A stretch of 64,000 bases of DNA from Lepidostoma basale (lineage: Eukaryota > Arthropoda > Insecta > Trichoptera > Lepidostomatidae). The position numbers and the translations under genes are program-made. Positions 1-8,755 of the stretch are shown here, in pieces. Where the stretch lies: the NCBI GenBank assembly GCA_022606425.2, contig JAHDVF020001024.1, forward strand, positions 372,001-436,000, in the 5' to 3' direction. The notes beneath the pieces were generated by a model, which worked only from the letters and a program-made list of their open reading frames with translations, was not told the DNA's origin and did not search any database. Each line of letters opens with the position of its first letter. Within the stretch, counting starts at the first letter, position 1.

Positions 1-32
1 TCAATTTTTACCTACTTCAATTAAATTTTAGT

Positions 33-668
33 TTAAAGATATTCATCATGGATTTTAGAGAGGACGATCTCATCCTTAAAATAGAAAAAGTCATATATTA
101 CATAGGCAGCCATTTCTCTAATAAATGATTTAGCATCGCGTTTTTTTCGGTTAAATCTATATGATGGGCTATATGAAAGGTTTTTAAGACCAAATCTTTT
201 TGCAACCAAGTGAGCACGTGCAAGGTGCGATCCACTTGAGGTGATCAGTAAGGATTTAAATTCTTGCTCATCAAGGATGAGTTTAGAGTATTTAATATTT
301 TGCCATGTTGATGTTGAAATAGTTTCAACAAAAATTATCTCTCTACTTATCCCTCGATCAATTAAATAGTCCCTCATTACCTCCGCCTCAGGCCAGCGTT
401 CATGTGGCCCCTTACCTCCAGAGACTAAAATAAATGCTGCATATCCCTCTTTATATAGCTCAACAGCATGTTCTAGACGATTAGCAAGAAGACTTCCGGG
501 GATAACACCATTGGGGGCGGCGGCACCTAAAATAATCATGACATCCGATTTTTTAGGCCTGTGGAATAGGGGAAACATGGCTATGTAGCTGGCTAGCAGT
601 AAAAAGAAAAGAAAAAACAGGACTAAAAAATATTTCAAATAGTTACAAATACTAGCTCCTAGTATCAT
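33..668 (-). CDS. DUF218 (YdcF/SanA/ElyC-like) membrane protein
   Basis: A 211-residue protein with one N-terminal membrane segment (about residues 10-30) followed by a DUF218 domain. Visible family signatures are the strand ending in ILGAAAP, the VSGGKG loop, the E-A-E-V-M-R-D-Y helix, and SSGSHLARA near residue 150. Proteins of this family act at the inner membrane and have been linked to envelope integrity; the reaction is unknown here. The upstream frame starts with TTG at 680, but ATG at 668 has GAGGA about six bases upstream, so I use 668. The start overlaps the preceding CNNM gene by 17 bases, which suggests translational coupling. Confidence 0.8.
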   Translation of the reverse strand: MILGASICNYLKYFLVLFFLFFLLLASYIAMFPLFHRPKKSDVMIILGAAAPNGVIPGSLLANRLEHAVELYKEGYAAFILVSGGKGPHERWPEAEVMRDYLIDRGISREIIFVETISTSTWQNIKYSKLILDEQEFKSLLITSSGSHLARAHLVAKRFGLKNLSYSPSYRFNRKKRDAKSFIREMAAYVIYDFFYFKDEIVLSKIHDEYL

Positions 669-1914
669 CACTTTCCTCAATTTTAGGATAAAACTTTACT
701 GATACCAGCCGGTTATGATCGACCTTTTCAATAACAAAGTTGCCCTCCTCTAGCTCCACTAATTCGCCTTCAATAGCTAAGCGATCCATCCGCTCAATAA
801 TATGTCCACCAACTGTATTAACATGTTTATCACTATCGATTTTTTGGTTTAACCATTCTTCAAGCCAGTAAAGTGGTGTATCGCCCTGTAGACGCCAACT
901 ACCATCAGCTAACTGCTCGGTTTTTATCTCAGCCTCTTCATTTTCATCGTAAAGTTCTCCTAAAATCTCTTCCAAAAGATCTTCTCGGCTAACAACACCC
1001 GCCAATCCCCCATACTCATCAAGAGCTATAGCTAAATTTAAGGTATTACTATTGAATACATCAACTAATTCATCAAGGCGCATGCTAGCTGGAACAAAAA
1101 GTGGCTTGAGCATAATAGTTTCAAGTGTTTTTTCCTTAAATCCCTCAACATAGTTTTTATAAATATCCTGCTGCATAACAACACCAATAATATCTTCCGC
1201 CGATGAGCCAAAAATAGGAATACGTGAAAACCCATTAGCCACAATATAAGGAACCGCCTCAGCGACGGAGAGTTTTGCATTAAGAGAGAAGACATCTTTA
1301 CGATGTGTGCTAATACTCATCGCAGTATTATCTGAGAGTCGAAAAACATTACGCACAACTGATTTTTCATAAGGATCAACCGCACCCTCCTCCTCACCGA
1401 TGGCAACCATATGAAAAAGACCCTCAAGGGCAAAGTCATTACGCTTAGTACTACCAAATAGAGAGTTAATTAATCGCCCAAAAATAAGCACAAACCAAGC
1501 AATTGGCCACAATAGATAGATTAATATCAAAATAAAAAGGCTTAGAGCCCTAGCAACCTCTTCATTATGTACTAGAGCAAACTGCTTAGGTGTAACTTCA
1601 GCAAAAACTAAAATAATAAGAGTAAGGGCGATGGTACTATAGGCTACCATTGACTGGTCAGAAACTTTTAGGGTTATAATAGTAGCCAAAGCACTAGCAC
1701 TAATATTAGCGATGTTATTACCAACAAGAATAGTGCCAAGAAGGTGCTCGCGATTTTTCATCAATGCAGTTATACGCTGCGATGCTTTATCTTTCTTTAT
1801 TTTAAAGGAGTTCAATTGAATAGCGGATAAACTAGTATAAGCGGTCTCTGCTGCAGAAAAAAGAGCTGACATAATTAGTAGTAATGCAAGGGCAAGTATT
1901 AGGTTTAAAACCAC
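652..1914 (-). CDS. CNNM/CorC-family transmembrane protein (hemolysin C-like)
   Basis: A 420-residue protein. The N-terminal DUF21/CNNM membrane domain (about residues 1-180, with the characteristic S-A-x-F-S-A-A-E-T-A near residue 20) is followed by two CBS motifs (about 200-320; the second contains DEYGGLAGVVSREDLLEEILGE) and a CorC/HlyC C-terminal domain (about 340-410). Members are implicated in magnesium or other divalent-cation homeostasis; the hemolysin name is historical. The start is GTG at 1914 with a weak ribosome site (GGGT). The DUF218 gene follows directly and overlaps it, so the two are probably co-transcribed. Confidence 0.88.
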   Translation of the reverse strand: MVLNLILALALLLIMSALFSAAETAYTSLSAIQLNSFKIKKDKASQRITALMKNREHLLGTILVGNNIANISASALATIITLKVSDQSMVAYSTIALTLIILVFAEVTPKQFALVHNEEVARALSLFILILIYLLWPIAWFVLIFGRLINSLFGSTKRNDFALEGLFHMVAIGEEEGAVDPYEKSVVRNVFRLSDNTAMSISTHRKDVFSLNAKLSVAEAVPYIVANGFSRIPIFGSSAEDIIGVVMQQDIYKNYVEGFKEKTLETIMLKPLFVPASMRLDELVDVFNSNTLNLAIALDEYGGLAGVVSREDLLEEILGELYDENEEAEIKTEQLADGSWRLQGDTPLYWLEEWLNQKIDSDKHVNTVGGHIIERMDRLAIEGELVELEEGNFVIEKVDHNRLVSVKFYPKIEESDDTRS

Positions 1915-2049
1915 AACTTACCCACTATAGAAAAAGGGTCAATATCCATGAAACTAATTATAACATTTTTATTCAAAAAATACAACCATTGAATTTATGT
2001 CTAAGTAGAGTCTTATCAAAAAAAGATAAAACTGATAGAATAGCTAGAA

Positions 2050-2535
2050 ATGATGCTTTATCAGCTTATATTAATGCTCCTATTTGGTACTCTCTCTTCA
2101 ACCCATGCAACCACAGAGGTGCTATACAGAACGATTACTGTTCAGGAATTTCCACTCGATGCACCTTTCTACAATACTTTGAAAGAAGATTTTTTTGATC
2201 TTGTCTATCTTTATCCCTATAAAAAAAAGTTTTTTCTCTCCTATCCCGATAGAGCTAAGAAAGGCTTCTATGCTTTTAGATACAAAAAAGATGGCTCAAT
2301 CATCCAGATTGATGATCAGGATCTACTCATTTTTTTAGCCAGAAATAACCTGCCGACACCACCTCAGCATCATACCATGAAGCGTGATCATGCAGGCTAT
2401 TTTGTACCGATATTTCTGTTGTTTATAATTTTTATTCCGATATTTCTGCTTTACAAGAGAAGGAAGGCCCCTAGGGAAAAAAAGATTACAGGCTATTTAA
2501 GAGGCAAGAAAAAGCTAAGAAACTATTTTAAATAG
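2050..2535 (+). CDS. Hypothetical secreted/membrane protein
   Basis: A 161-residue protein of no family I recognise. It begins with a signal-peptide-like hydrophobic stretch (residues 2-20, A-T-H-A-like end), has a Tyr/Phe-rich lumenal part of about 95 residues, a strong transmembrane segment (about residues 119-137, rich in Ile, Phe and Leu) and a Lys/Arg-rich cytoplasmic tail, giving an N-out/C-in topology. No good ribosome site precedes ATG 2050 or 2053. The last eight bases overlap the end of the convergent small gene at 2528, and the overlap lies in an A/T palindrome. Confidence 0.55.
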   Translation: MMLYQLILMLLFGTLSSTHATTEVLYRTITVQEFPLDAPFYNTLKEDFFDLVYLYPYKKKFFLSYPDRAKKGFYAFRYKKDGSIIQIDDQDLLIFLARNNLPTPPQHHTMKRDHAGYFVPIFLLFIIFIPIFLLYKRRKAPREKKITGYLRGKKKLRNYFK

Positions 2536-2791
2536 TAACAGAGTGCCATAGAAAAGTAGTGATATTAACTTTTTTGATCTCATTAATGATCGTAACTGGG
2601 CCATAGTAAAGTGGTATATAGCCCTTCTCTAGGCAACACAGAAGGCATGGTTTACCATGAGCCATACTCCTAAAATATTGTAGTAAGCTATTTTTTAGGT
2701 TAGACGATGTAAATACTTTACGCTGTACAAGGGCAACAATAACCTGCTGATTAAGGGCTTCAATTGTTACAATGCTATATTTAAAGGTCAA
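2528..2791 (-). CDS. Small hypothetical protein downstream of uvrD
   Basis: An 87-residue reading frame starting with TTG four bases after the helicase stop codon, so translation could be coupled. It contains a C-L-L-C-C cluster near residue 50 and alternating hydrophobic segments but no motif I recognise. Its phase and codon use resemble its neighbours and no larger frame competes on either strand. The lack of an independent ribosome site and the TTG start keep confidence moderate. Confidence 0.42.
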   Translation of the reverse strand: MTFKYSIVTIEALNQQVIVALVQRKVFTSSNLKNSLLQYFRSMAHGKPCLLCCLEKGYIPLYYGPVTIINEIKKVNITTFLWHSVTI

Positions 2792-2795
2792 AATG

Positions 2796-4793
2796 CTATT
2801 GCTCAGTTTTCAGGAATTTTTTAAAAAGATTCTCAGCAATACTATTGCTATTCTCTTCATTATCATCAAGCTCTTCGGTCTCAATAAGCTCTGATGGAAT
2901 TTCAGTAAGGAAGGGGCTCGGGTCATTTTCAGTCGTCTCTCTCATACTCTGACGTTTACGGCAAACAGTCATAAAAAGCTTCTGCTTTGCTCGGGTCACA
3001 GCAACATAAAAAAGCCTGCGCTCTTCCTCCATATTACTGGGATCCTCGGCAATGCTCCTTGCATGCGGAATAATATTATTTTCGACACCGGCCAAAAAAG
3101 TAATGGGAAACTCTAGACCCTTAGCAGCATGAATCGTCATCAAGCTTACTTTACCAAGCTTATCTTCATCATTTTCACGGCTACTCAGCGTAATACGTGT
3201 AAGGTAGGTATTCAGTTTAGGATCTAGATTATCAGGGTTTTGTACCCAGCGATCAAAAAAATCAAAAAATCTTAGTACATTGTCATAGCGCCACTTAGCC
3301 TCTTTCTCGCTAGCACAATCTTGTAGAAGATAGTCCCAATAGTTTATTTCTTCAAGTAACTCTCTAGCACCATCAGCCATTGCCTTACCATAGGATAAGC
3401 TAGCACCATAAGTATCGATAATGTTAAGAAGCTCGGCTAAGGGGCTAGCAGTTGCTACCTCAAGTAATAGCTGCTGCTTTCTATCGGTAAGAGCCTTCAG
3501 TGCTTGGTAAATAGATATTTGACGATCATCAGCATAGGCTCTAATATCCTCTAAGGCCTTTTTACCGACACCCCTACGTGGGGTATTAATAATACGCATC
3601 ATGCTAATATCATCATCATGATTATCGATGGTTTTAAGGTAGGCGATCATATCCCTTACTTCACGACGATCAAAAAAACTTGAGCCCCCTGAAATTGAGT
3701 GTGGAATATTATAGCGAATTAGTGCCTCTTCGAGCCTATCCATCAAGCTGTTAGTGCGAACTAGAATACCAAAATCTTGATACTCCTTGTTTTCAAGGGC
3801 ACGTAGACTCTTTATTTTACCACATATAAATTCGCTTTCTTCGCCATCATCCTTCAAAAAGCGTAGCTGAATAGCCGCTTCACCACTGCGTTCCTCTGTC
3901 CACAGTTTCTTCTCTTTTCGATTACTGTTATTAACAATAATGCTATTGGCCGCCTTTAGGATATTTCCGGTGCTTCGATAGTTTCGCTCAAGCATGATCT
4001 CTTTTCGTTCAGGAAAATCATGCTCAAAATTAACAATATTTTCATAGTTAGCACCTCGCCAGCTATAGATCGATTGATCATCATCACCAACACAGCATAT
4101 ATTGCTACGGGCTTGGCTAATCATCTGGACAAGGCGGTACTGAACCATGGAGGTATCTTGAAACTCATCGACCATAATATAGTGATATCGCCTTTGGTAG
4201 TCGCTAAGAACCTCGGGAAACTGTTCAAAAAGGTCGATAGGCTTGGTAATTAAATCATCAAAATCAAAGGCATTCTTCAGCTTTAAAAAATCGTTGTACT
4301 CTTCATAGAGCTCTTTGTAAAAGCGGTTATCGCTACCCCATATTAATCTACCCGTTTTGATACCAGAAAAAATATGGGCAATATTTCTCAGTTCATCGCG
4401 CTCAAAGCCTATCTCAACTTCACGCCCTGCCTCTTTGATTACTTCAAGCTGGTCGCTGCTGTCGTATATCGTAAAATTTGGGCGCCAGCCCATTAAATGA
4501 GCCTTCTCCTTTAAAATTTTAACACCAAAGGCATGAAAAGTTAGTACGGTAAGGTTACTCAGCTTTTTACCGGTTAATTTTTTAATGCGCTCCTCCATCT
4601 CTGATGCAGCTTTATTGGTAAAGGTAAGAGCCAACAGATGAGACTGAGGAATACCACTCTCTAACATATAGGCGATACGATGGGTGATAACACCTGTTTT
4701 ACCCGATCCTGCACCTGCAATGATCAGTAATGGCCCATCTATTGTTGTGACTGCCTTAAGTTGTTGAGGATTGAGTGTCGAAAGATCGATCAT
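2796..4793 (-). CDS. uvrD: UvrD/Rep/PcrA-family ATP-dependent DNA helicase
   Basis: Superfamily 1A 3'-5' helicase of about 665 residues, used in repair and replication restart. Motifs appear in order: Q motif (L-N-P-Q-Q) near residue 8, Walker A GAGSGKT near 28, TFTNKAA (Ia), DEFQDTS (II), VGDDDQSIYSWRGA (III), RNYRS (IV), TIHAAKGLEF (V) and RRLFYVAVTRA (VI). It is shorter than E. coli UvrD at the C-terminus, closer to Rep. The first in-frame start is TTG at 4796; ATG at 4793 is preferred. It follows the phosphoribosyltransferase stop by seven bases and lacks a strong ribosome site, so it is probably coupled to the clpP operon. The exact paralogue (Rep, PcrA or UvrD) cannot be decided. Confidence 0.93.
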   Translation of the reverse strand: MIDLSTLNPQQLKAVTTIDGPLLIIAGAGSGKTGVITHRIAYMLESGIPQSHLLALTFTNKAASEMEERIKKLTGKKLSNLTVLTFHAFGVKILKEKAHLMGWRPNFTIYDSSDQLEVIKEAGREVEIGFERDELRNIAHIFSGIKTGRLIWGSDNRFYKELYEEYNDFLKLKNAFDFDDLITKPIDLFEQFPEVLSDYQRRYHYIMVDEFQDTSMVQYRLVQMISQARSNICCVGDDDQSIYSWRGANYENIVNFEHDFPERKEIMLERNYRSTGNILKAANSIIVNNSNRKEKKLWTEERSGEAAIQLRFLKDDGEESEFICGKIKSLRALENKEYQDFGILVRTNSLMDRLEEALIRYNIPHSISGGSSFFDRREVRDMIAYLKTIDNHDDDISMMRIINTPRRGVGKKALEDIRAYADDRQISIYQALKALTDRKQQLLLEVATASPLAELLNIIDTYGASLSYGKAMADGARELLEEINYWDYLLQDCASEKEAKWRYDNVLRFFDFFDRWVQNPDNLDPKLNTYLTRITLSSRENDEDKLGKVSLMTIHAAKGLEFPITFLAGVENNIIPHARSIAEDPSNMEEERRLFYVAVTRAKQKLFMTVCRKRQSMRETTENDPSPFLTEIPSELIETEELDDNEENSNSIAENLFKKFLKTEQ

Positions 4794-4800
4794 CAAGCTA

Positions 4801-5340
4801 CTATTTTTTAGTACGATGGTAGAGTGCCGTTAACCGATTATGCTCTACAATGTCGGTTGCTTCCCAAGGATAGCAGGCCCAGCAATTTTCAATCTCACAA
4901 CCAGCATAGTAGTCAACATTAGATGGTAGTGATGCTGCCTTAGGGGCCAATTTATTATGCATGACGGCAACAACCAAGTGGGATGGCTTCATCGCAAGTA
5001 GAAAGTTGGTACAGCAAGCCAAGGTACTACGTGTATCATCAATTTCGTCTACCAGTAAGATGCGTTTACCAAAAATTTCTGAAGCATCATGACTAAAAGA
5101 TGGTACAAGGCTAGCTCTATCCTCTTTGATACTGAACTCATTATAAAATGACAGATGTAGAACATAAATGGGCTTGTTAATATAGCTTTTGATGATACGA
5201 GCAGGAATATAGCCACCCGATGCAATGGTAACAATAAGATCAAACTCATCTCTGTTAGCGGTAACTCTAGCAGCTAGATCTGCCATGGTTTGGTGTAGCT
5301 CTTCATAGCTAAAATAAATTTTATTGCTATTATCATCCAT
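4801..5340 (-). CDS. Phosphoribosyltransferase, xanthine/hypoxanthine type
   Basis: A type I phosphoribosyltransferase of 179 residues. The PRPP-binding loop reads ILLVDEIDDTRSTL (about residue 95), in place of the common VDDxxDTG, and an I-A-S-G-G-Y motif lies near residue 40. The C-terminal W-x-x-C-Y-P-W-E region resembles XGPRT-like proteins, suggesting salvage of xanthine, hypoxanthine or guanine. The frame is open further upstream, but ATG 5340 has GAGG 13 bases before it and overlaps the clpP stop codon by eight bases, so I start there. Purine specificity is inference; it fits the nucleoside transporter at 8756-12308. Confidence 0.82.
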   Translation of the reverse strand: MDDNSNKIYFSYEELHQTMADLAARVTANRDEFDLIVTIASGGYIPARIIKSYINKPIYVLHLSFYNEFSIKEDRASLVPSFSHDASEIFGKRILLVDEIDDTRSTLACCTNFLLAMKPSHLVVAVMHNKLAPKAASLPSNVDYYAGCEIENCWACYPWEATDIVEHNRLTALYHRTKK

Positions 5341-5935
5341 TAGGCTGCTCAACCTCGGTTTTTTTAATGACAATTCGGCTAATAAGGCCATAAGAACATG
5401 CCTCAGTTGCATCAAGCCAAAAGTCACGGTCGGTATCCTTGGTTACCTGAGCCAGAGGTGTACCAGTTTCATGGGCAATAACCCGATTAATTTTATCAAG
5501 ATATTTATTCATCTCTTTTGACTGTATCTCAATATCGGTTGCAACACCCTTAAAGGAGCCACTAATCAGTGGCTGGTGAATAAGATAGCGACTATTGCTA
5601 AAGCCCAATCTCCTCTCCTTAGGAGCTGCAAGTAGAATCATCGCCCCCATGCTAGCTGCTAGGCCCATGACAATGGTGTAAACAGGGGAGTTAAGATAGC
5701 GAATTGTATCAAAAATAGCAAAACCTGCATCAATACTTCCACCTGGGCTATCGATATAAAGCTTGATGGGCTCATTACTCTCTTGGTCAAGAATAAGTAA
5801 CTGCTTAATAATTTTTTCACCTAACTCGCTATCCACTGCCCCAAACATGAGGACAGAACGACTTTGCATAAACTTAGTATTCCACTCATCATGCTTTTTA
5901 TCTTTTTTATCATTGCTATCTTCCATCTTAATCAT
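5333..5935 (-). CDS. clpP: ATP-dependent Clp protease proteolytic subunit
   Basis: A 200-residue ClpP, the serine-protease barrel that partners ClpX/ClpA. Catalytic residues are visible: Ser95 in GLAASMGAM, His120 in YLIHQPL and Asp171 in DRDFWLDATEA, with the IDSPGGS motif at about 61-67. The N-terminus has a charged D/K-rich stretch in place of a long propeptide. ATG 5935 has AGGAG nine bases upstream. It is first in a tight minus-strand run, clpP - phosphoribosyltransferase - uvrD - small gene. A second ClpP-like protein is encoded in the prophage at 41784. Confidence 0.95.
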   Translation of the reverse strand: MIKMEDSNDKKDKKHDEWNTKFMQSRSVLMFGAVDSELGEKIIKQLLILDQESNEPIKLYIDSPGGSIDAGFAIFDTIRYLNSPVYTIVMGLAASMGAMILLAAPKERRLGFSNSRYLIHQPLISGSFKGVATDIEIQSKEMNKYLDKINRVIAHETGTPLAQVTKDTDRDFWLDATEACSYGLISRIVIKKTEVEQPNG

Positions 5936-6080
5936 TTATATGGCTCCTAAAGTCTCTCGTACTCATTAATATAGTCTATCCATCTATTTTATTCAAGGCC
6001 ATCAAATACTCTTTTATTGCAGTTAAAATAGTATAGCAAAAATATATTATAAGGATCATTAAAAAATTATTAAAAAAAAA

Positions 6081-6109
6081 TTGACCAATTATATAATAGA
6101 AGCTATCTT
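6081..6109 (+). promoter_or_regulatory. Putative promoter before first lipoprotein gene
   Basis: In the 240-base gap between divergent clpP and the lipoprotein gene, TTGACC (6081-6086) and TATCTT (6104-6109) are 17 bases apart. A small hairpin (CTATCT/AGATAG) follows near 6103-6121 and an AAGGAGGA at about 6134 has no useful start codon after it. The rest of the gap is A/T-rich with no other feature seen. Confidence 0.4.
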
Positions 6110-6184
6110 CTTATCAGATAGATAATTTAGCAATAAGGAGGATAAATTTTTGTATTAATATTATATAAATAAGGGATGGGAACA

Positions 6185-7141
6185 ATGAGAAAATTACAAA
6201 AAACATTTTATTTACTCTTAATAGTTAGTGCTATTATTTTCAATAGCTGCAAGCAGCCATCAACTAATGTATCGGGGGTTGATACTCCTGATTTTAAACT
6301 AGCCTTTGAAAAAGAAAGGATGCAAATCAACTTAACTCCTAGCTACGAGGGAGCCCTTGAGATCGAGCGGAGCATTAAGCTTCAGCATGGCAAAGATATT
6401 GCCTTCTCATCACTCAGTCTCAAGGTTGAGGATGAATCAATTTTAACCGCTACGGCATCAGAAAATTGGGACACTATTGCCATTAATCCGCTCGTCGTCG
6501 GTGAGACAACGCTGACCGTTACCGATAGTATTGATAAGGTTAGTACCGTTTTGATAGTCACGGTGACCGATCTTGATTTAAAATTCTCTATTGCTGATCT
6601 TAATATTGCTACACTATCAGAAAAAAGATCGCAGCCTGATGTTGCCTCTGATACAACAACCCGAACAATCACGATGGGCAGTGATATCGCCTTACCCCTT
6701 ACGGTTGAAGGCTATAACCGTAACATTATCTCTGCTGAGGTGGTGGATGGTAAGCTTAACCTAGTGTCACGAGGTAAGGGGCAGACAACGCTCTACCTCC
6801 AGGATGCCAACGGTGTGAAAAGCAGTGTGCTAACGGTGGATGTACGCGACACCATCATTGTTATGCCATCAGAGCGGGTAACAGTACGAGTAGGTGAAAC
6901 AAAAAATGTTGATATTAAGTTTTATGGTGAATACCGTAATGAATTGGTTACTGTTATAGCTAAGAATAATGGCCCTTTTACTCAAAAGGTACATCCCCGT
7001 GTCGATATGGGCGACTACTCACTACTCACCGTAGAGCTTGCGGGGCAAAGGCCCGCCGTTGGTGCTAGTTATGGTCTATATAATAGCCATCTTAAGGGTG
7101 GCGTGTTAACTGCCATCCTCTATATTGATGTTGTTGAGTAA
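6185..7141 (+). CDS. Ig-like lipoprotein, paralogue 1
   Basis: A lipoprotein of about 318 residues with a Lys/Arg start, hydrophobic core and lipobox ending F-N-S-C near residue 22. The rest is beta-rich repeats resembling bacterial Ig-like (BIG_2) domains: a unit with S-L-S-L-K-V-E-D-E-S-I and then V-G-E-T-T-L-T-V-T-D, and a second unit with G-K-G-Q-T-T-L-Y-L-Q-D-A-N-G. It is probably surface or periplasm exposed. Two starts nine bases apart are possible (6176 and 6185); GGGATGGG sits at the right distance for 6185. The next gene is a paralogue with nearly identical start and upstream sequence. Confidence 0.75.
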   Translation: MRKLQKTFYLLLIVSAIIFNSCKQPSTNVSGVDTPDFKLAFEKERMQINLTPSYEGALEIERSIKLQHGKDIAFSSLSLKVEDESILTATASENWDTIAINPLVVGETTLTVTDSIDKVSTVLIVTVTDLDLKFSIADLNIATLSEKRSQPDVASDTTTRTITMGSDIALPLTVEGYNRNIISAEVVDGKLNLVSRGKGQTTLYLQDANGVKSSVLTVDVRDTIIVMPSERVTVRVGETKNVDIKFYGEYRNELVTVIAKNNGPFTQKVHPRVDMGDYSLLTVELAGQRPAVGASYGLYNSHLKGGVLTAILYIDVVE

Positions 7142-7270
7142 GACAAGAGTTATTGGCTTTAAAAAACAATTAATTTTAATATTGATTTATTAACAATTAG
7201 AATAAATCTTTATAGCAGATATCTATCTAAAACAAGAATATAAAAATTATATAAATAAGGGATGGGAACA

Positions 7271-8536
7271 ATGAGAAAACTACAAAAAACATTTTATCTA
7301 ATGTTGATTGCTACAGTTATTGCTTTTATTGGCTGTAAGCAACAATCAACCAATGTATCAGGGGTGAATAATCCTGATTTTAATCTAGCCTTTCAACAAG
7401 AGGTATTAAGTATTATCTTGCATCCTCTTGATGAGGGCGATGATAGCAGGGTTGAGCAAACAGTCACCTTACATCATGGTAACGACATTGTCCTTTCATC
7501 GCTTAGCCTTAAGGTAGCCGATGAGTCAATTGTCAGTGCTATCGCATCGGAAAGTTGGGATAGTATCACGATCAAACCCCTATCCGTAGGCAGTACAACA
7601 GTAACGGTCAGCGATACACAAAAGAATATTAGCACCATGATGACCATTAATATTACAGATCTTGATACAAATCTAGCCTTTCAACAAGAGGTATTAAGTA
7701 TTATCTTGCATCCTCTTGATGAGGGCGATGATAGCAGGGTTGAGCAAACAGTCACCCTACATCATGGTAACGATATTGCCCTTTCATCGCTTAGCCTCAA
7801 GGTAGCCGATGAGTCAATTGTCAGTGCTATCGCATCGGAAAGTTGGGATAGTATCACGATCAAACCCCTATCCGTAGGCAATACAACAGTAACGGTCAGC
7901 GATAGTATCTACAAACGTACCACTGTGTTATCAATTAATATTAGCCCTTCCGATGTAAAGCTTGCAATTGATGGTGAAAATAGGATTCTCTTGTTAGCAG
8001 AACGATCAGAGCCTACCAAGGCAGTTGACCAAGCAAAACGAACCATTAGCATAGGCACAGATATAGCCTTGCCACTGACCGTTGAAGGCTATGACCGTAG
8101 TATTATTTCTGCCAAAATAGTTAATGGTAAGCTTGAAATAGCATCCATAAAACGAGGAAGCACTACCCTCTATGTACAAGATGCTAGGGGTATTAAAAGT
8201 GAGCTACTAACGGTAGATATTAAGGATATTATTATCCGCGTAGATAAAGTAAATAGAGTAATAAAATTGATCGATAACCCATACAGTCCTGTGATAAGCA
8301 TCTATGGTGAAGACCGCTCTATGATCAGCAAGAATGATTATACTGTGGATTGGATTTACCTTTCAACAAGATCTTCTAAATTACAAAATATCACTGATCC
8401 TACTCAGTGGGTAATAACCATTGACGGTATAACAACCACGCCATCAGGACACCCCAGCGAAATTACTTTTGCTAATAAGCTACCCAATCAGGGTTGGGAT
8501 GGGCCGGTGAACTCAGTATTCATCACTATTCATTAA
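7271..8536 (+). CDS. Ig-like lipoprotein, paralogue 2, with internal duplication
   Basis: A lipoprotein of about 421 residues paralogous to the gene before it: same N-terminal sequence, lipobox ending F-I-G-C, and the same Ig-like unit pattern. It carries two nearly identical copies of a 96-residue unit (each begins L-A-F-Q-Q-E-V-L-S-I), where paralogue 1 has one. The C-terminal 100 residues differ from paralogue 1. Role unknown; surface adhesin or envelope lipoprotein is an inference from the domain type. A G/C-rich terminator follows at 8571. Confidence 0.75.
   Translation: MRKLQKTFYLMLIATVIAFIGCKQQSTNVSGVNNPDFNLAFQQEVLSIILHPLDEGDDSRVEQTVTLHHGNDIVLSSLSLKVADESIVSAIASESWDSITIKPLSVGSTTVTVSDTQKNISTMMTINITDLDTNLAFQQEVLSIILHPLDEGDDSRVEQTVTLHHGNDIALSSLSLKVADESIVSAIASESWDSITIKPLSVGNTTVTVSDSIYKRTTVLSINISPSDVKLAIDGENRILLLAERSEPTKAVDQAKRTISIGTDIALPLTVEGYDRSIISAKIVNGKLEIASIKRGSTTLYVQDARGIKSELLTVDIKDIIIRVDKVNRVIKLIDNPYSPVISIYGEDRSMISKNDYTVDWIYLSTRSSKLQNITDPTQWVITIDGITTTPSGHPSEITFANKLPNQGWDGPVNSVFITIH
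7383..7904 (+). repeat. Tandem 288-bp in-frame duplication inside lipoprotein gene
   Basis: Positions 7383-7616 and 7671-7904 are near-identical direct repeats of about 234 bases with a 288-base period (96 codons). Only a few substitutions separate them, for example GACATTGTCC versus GATATTGCCC and GGCAGTACA versus GGCAATACA. The intervening 54 bases are not repeated after the second copy. This indicates a recent duplication that keeps the frame. Confidence 0.92.
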
Positions 8537-8570
8537 TAAGAGAGGAGTTATTAGCTACAATCAATCTTTT

Positions 8571-8599
8571 AAAGGGGGGATCTTCGATCCCCCCCCTTT
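8571..8599 (+). terminator. Rho-independent terminator after lipoprotein gene
   Basis: A G/C hairpin AAAGGGGGGATC-TTC-GATCCCCCC with flanking A and T bases, placed 35 bases after the lipoprotein stop codon. The T tract is short. It separates the lipoprotein genes from the transporter operon. Confidence 0.7.
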
Positions 8600-8690
8600 G
8601 TTCTTAGCTATTTTCTAAATCAGATAAAGTCAGCACAACTATAACTTCCCCCCAAAGGATATTTCTTTTATGCTATTTTTACTAAAATAC

Positions 8691-8719
8691 TTTCACAAAT
8701 AGTAAGGCTATGATATAAT
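8691..8719 (+). promoter_or_regulatory. Putative promoter of the nucleoside ABC transporter operon
   Basis: TTTCAC (8691-8696) and TATAAT (8714-8719) are separated by 17 bases, 36 bases before the ATPase start. AGAGGA precedes the ATG. The -35 match is weak, the -10 is perfect. Confidence 0.5.
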
Positions 8720-8755
8720 TTTTCTAAAGTCTTTATAATACTGCAGAGGAATAGC

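Noticed and set aside
1884..2198. 104-residue plus-strand frame upstream of the membrane protein gene
   Set aside because: It overlaps the CNNM start and the membrane protein gene in another frame, has no ribosome site and no protein-like pattern.
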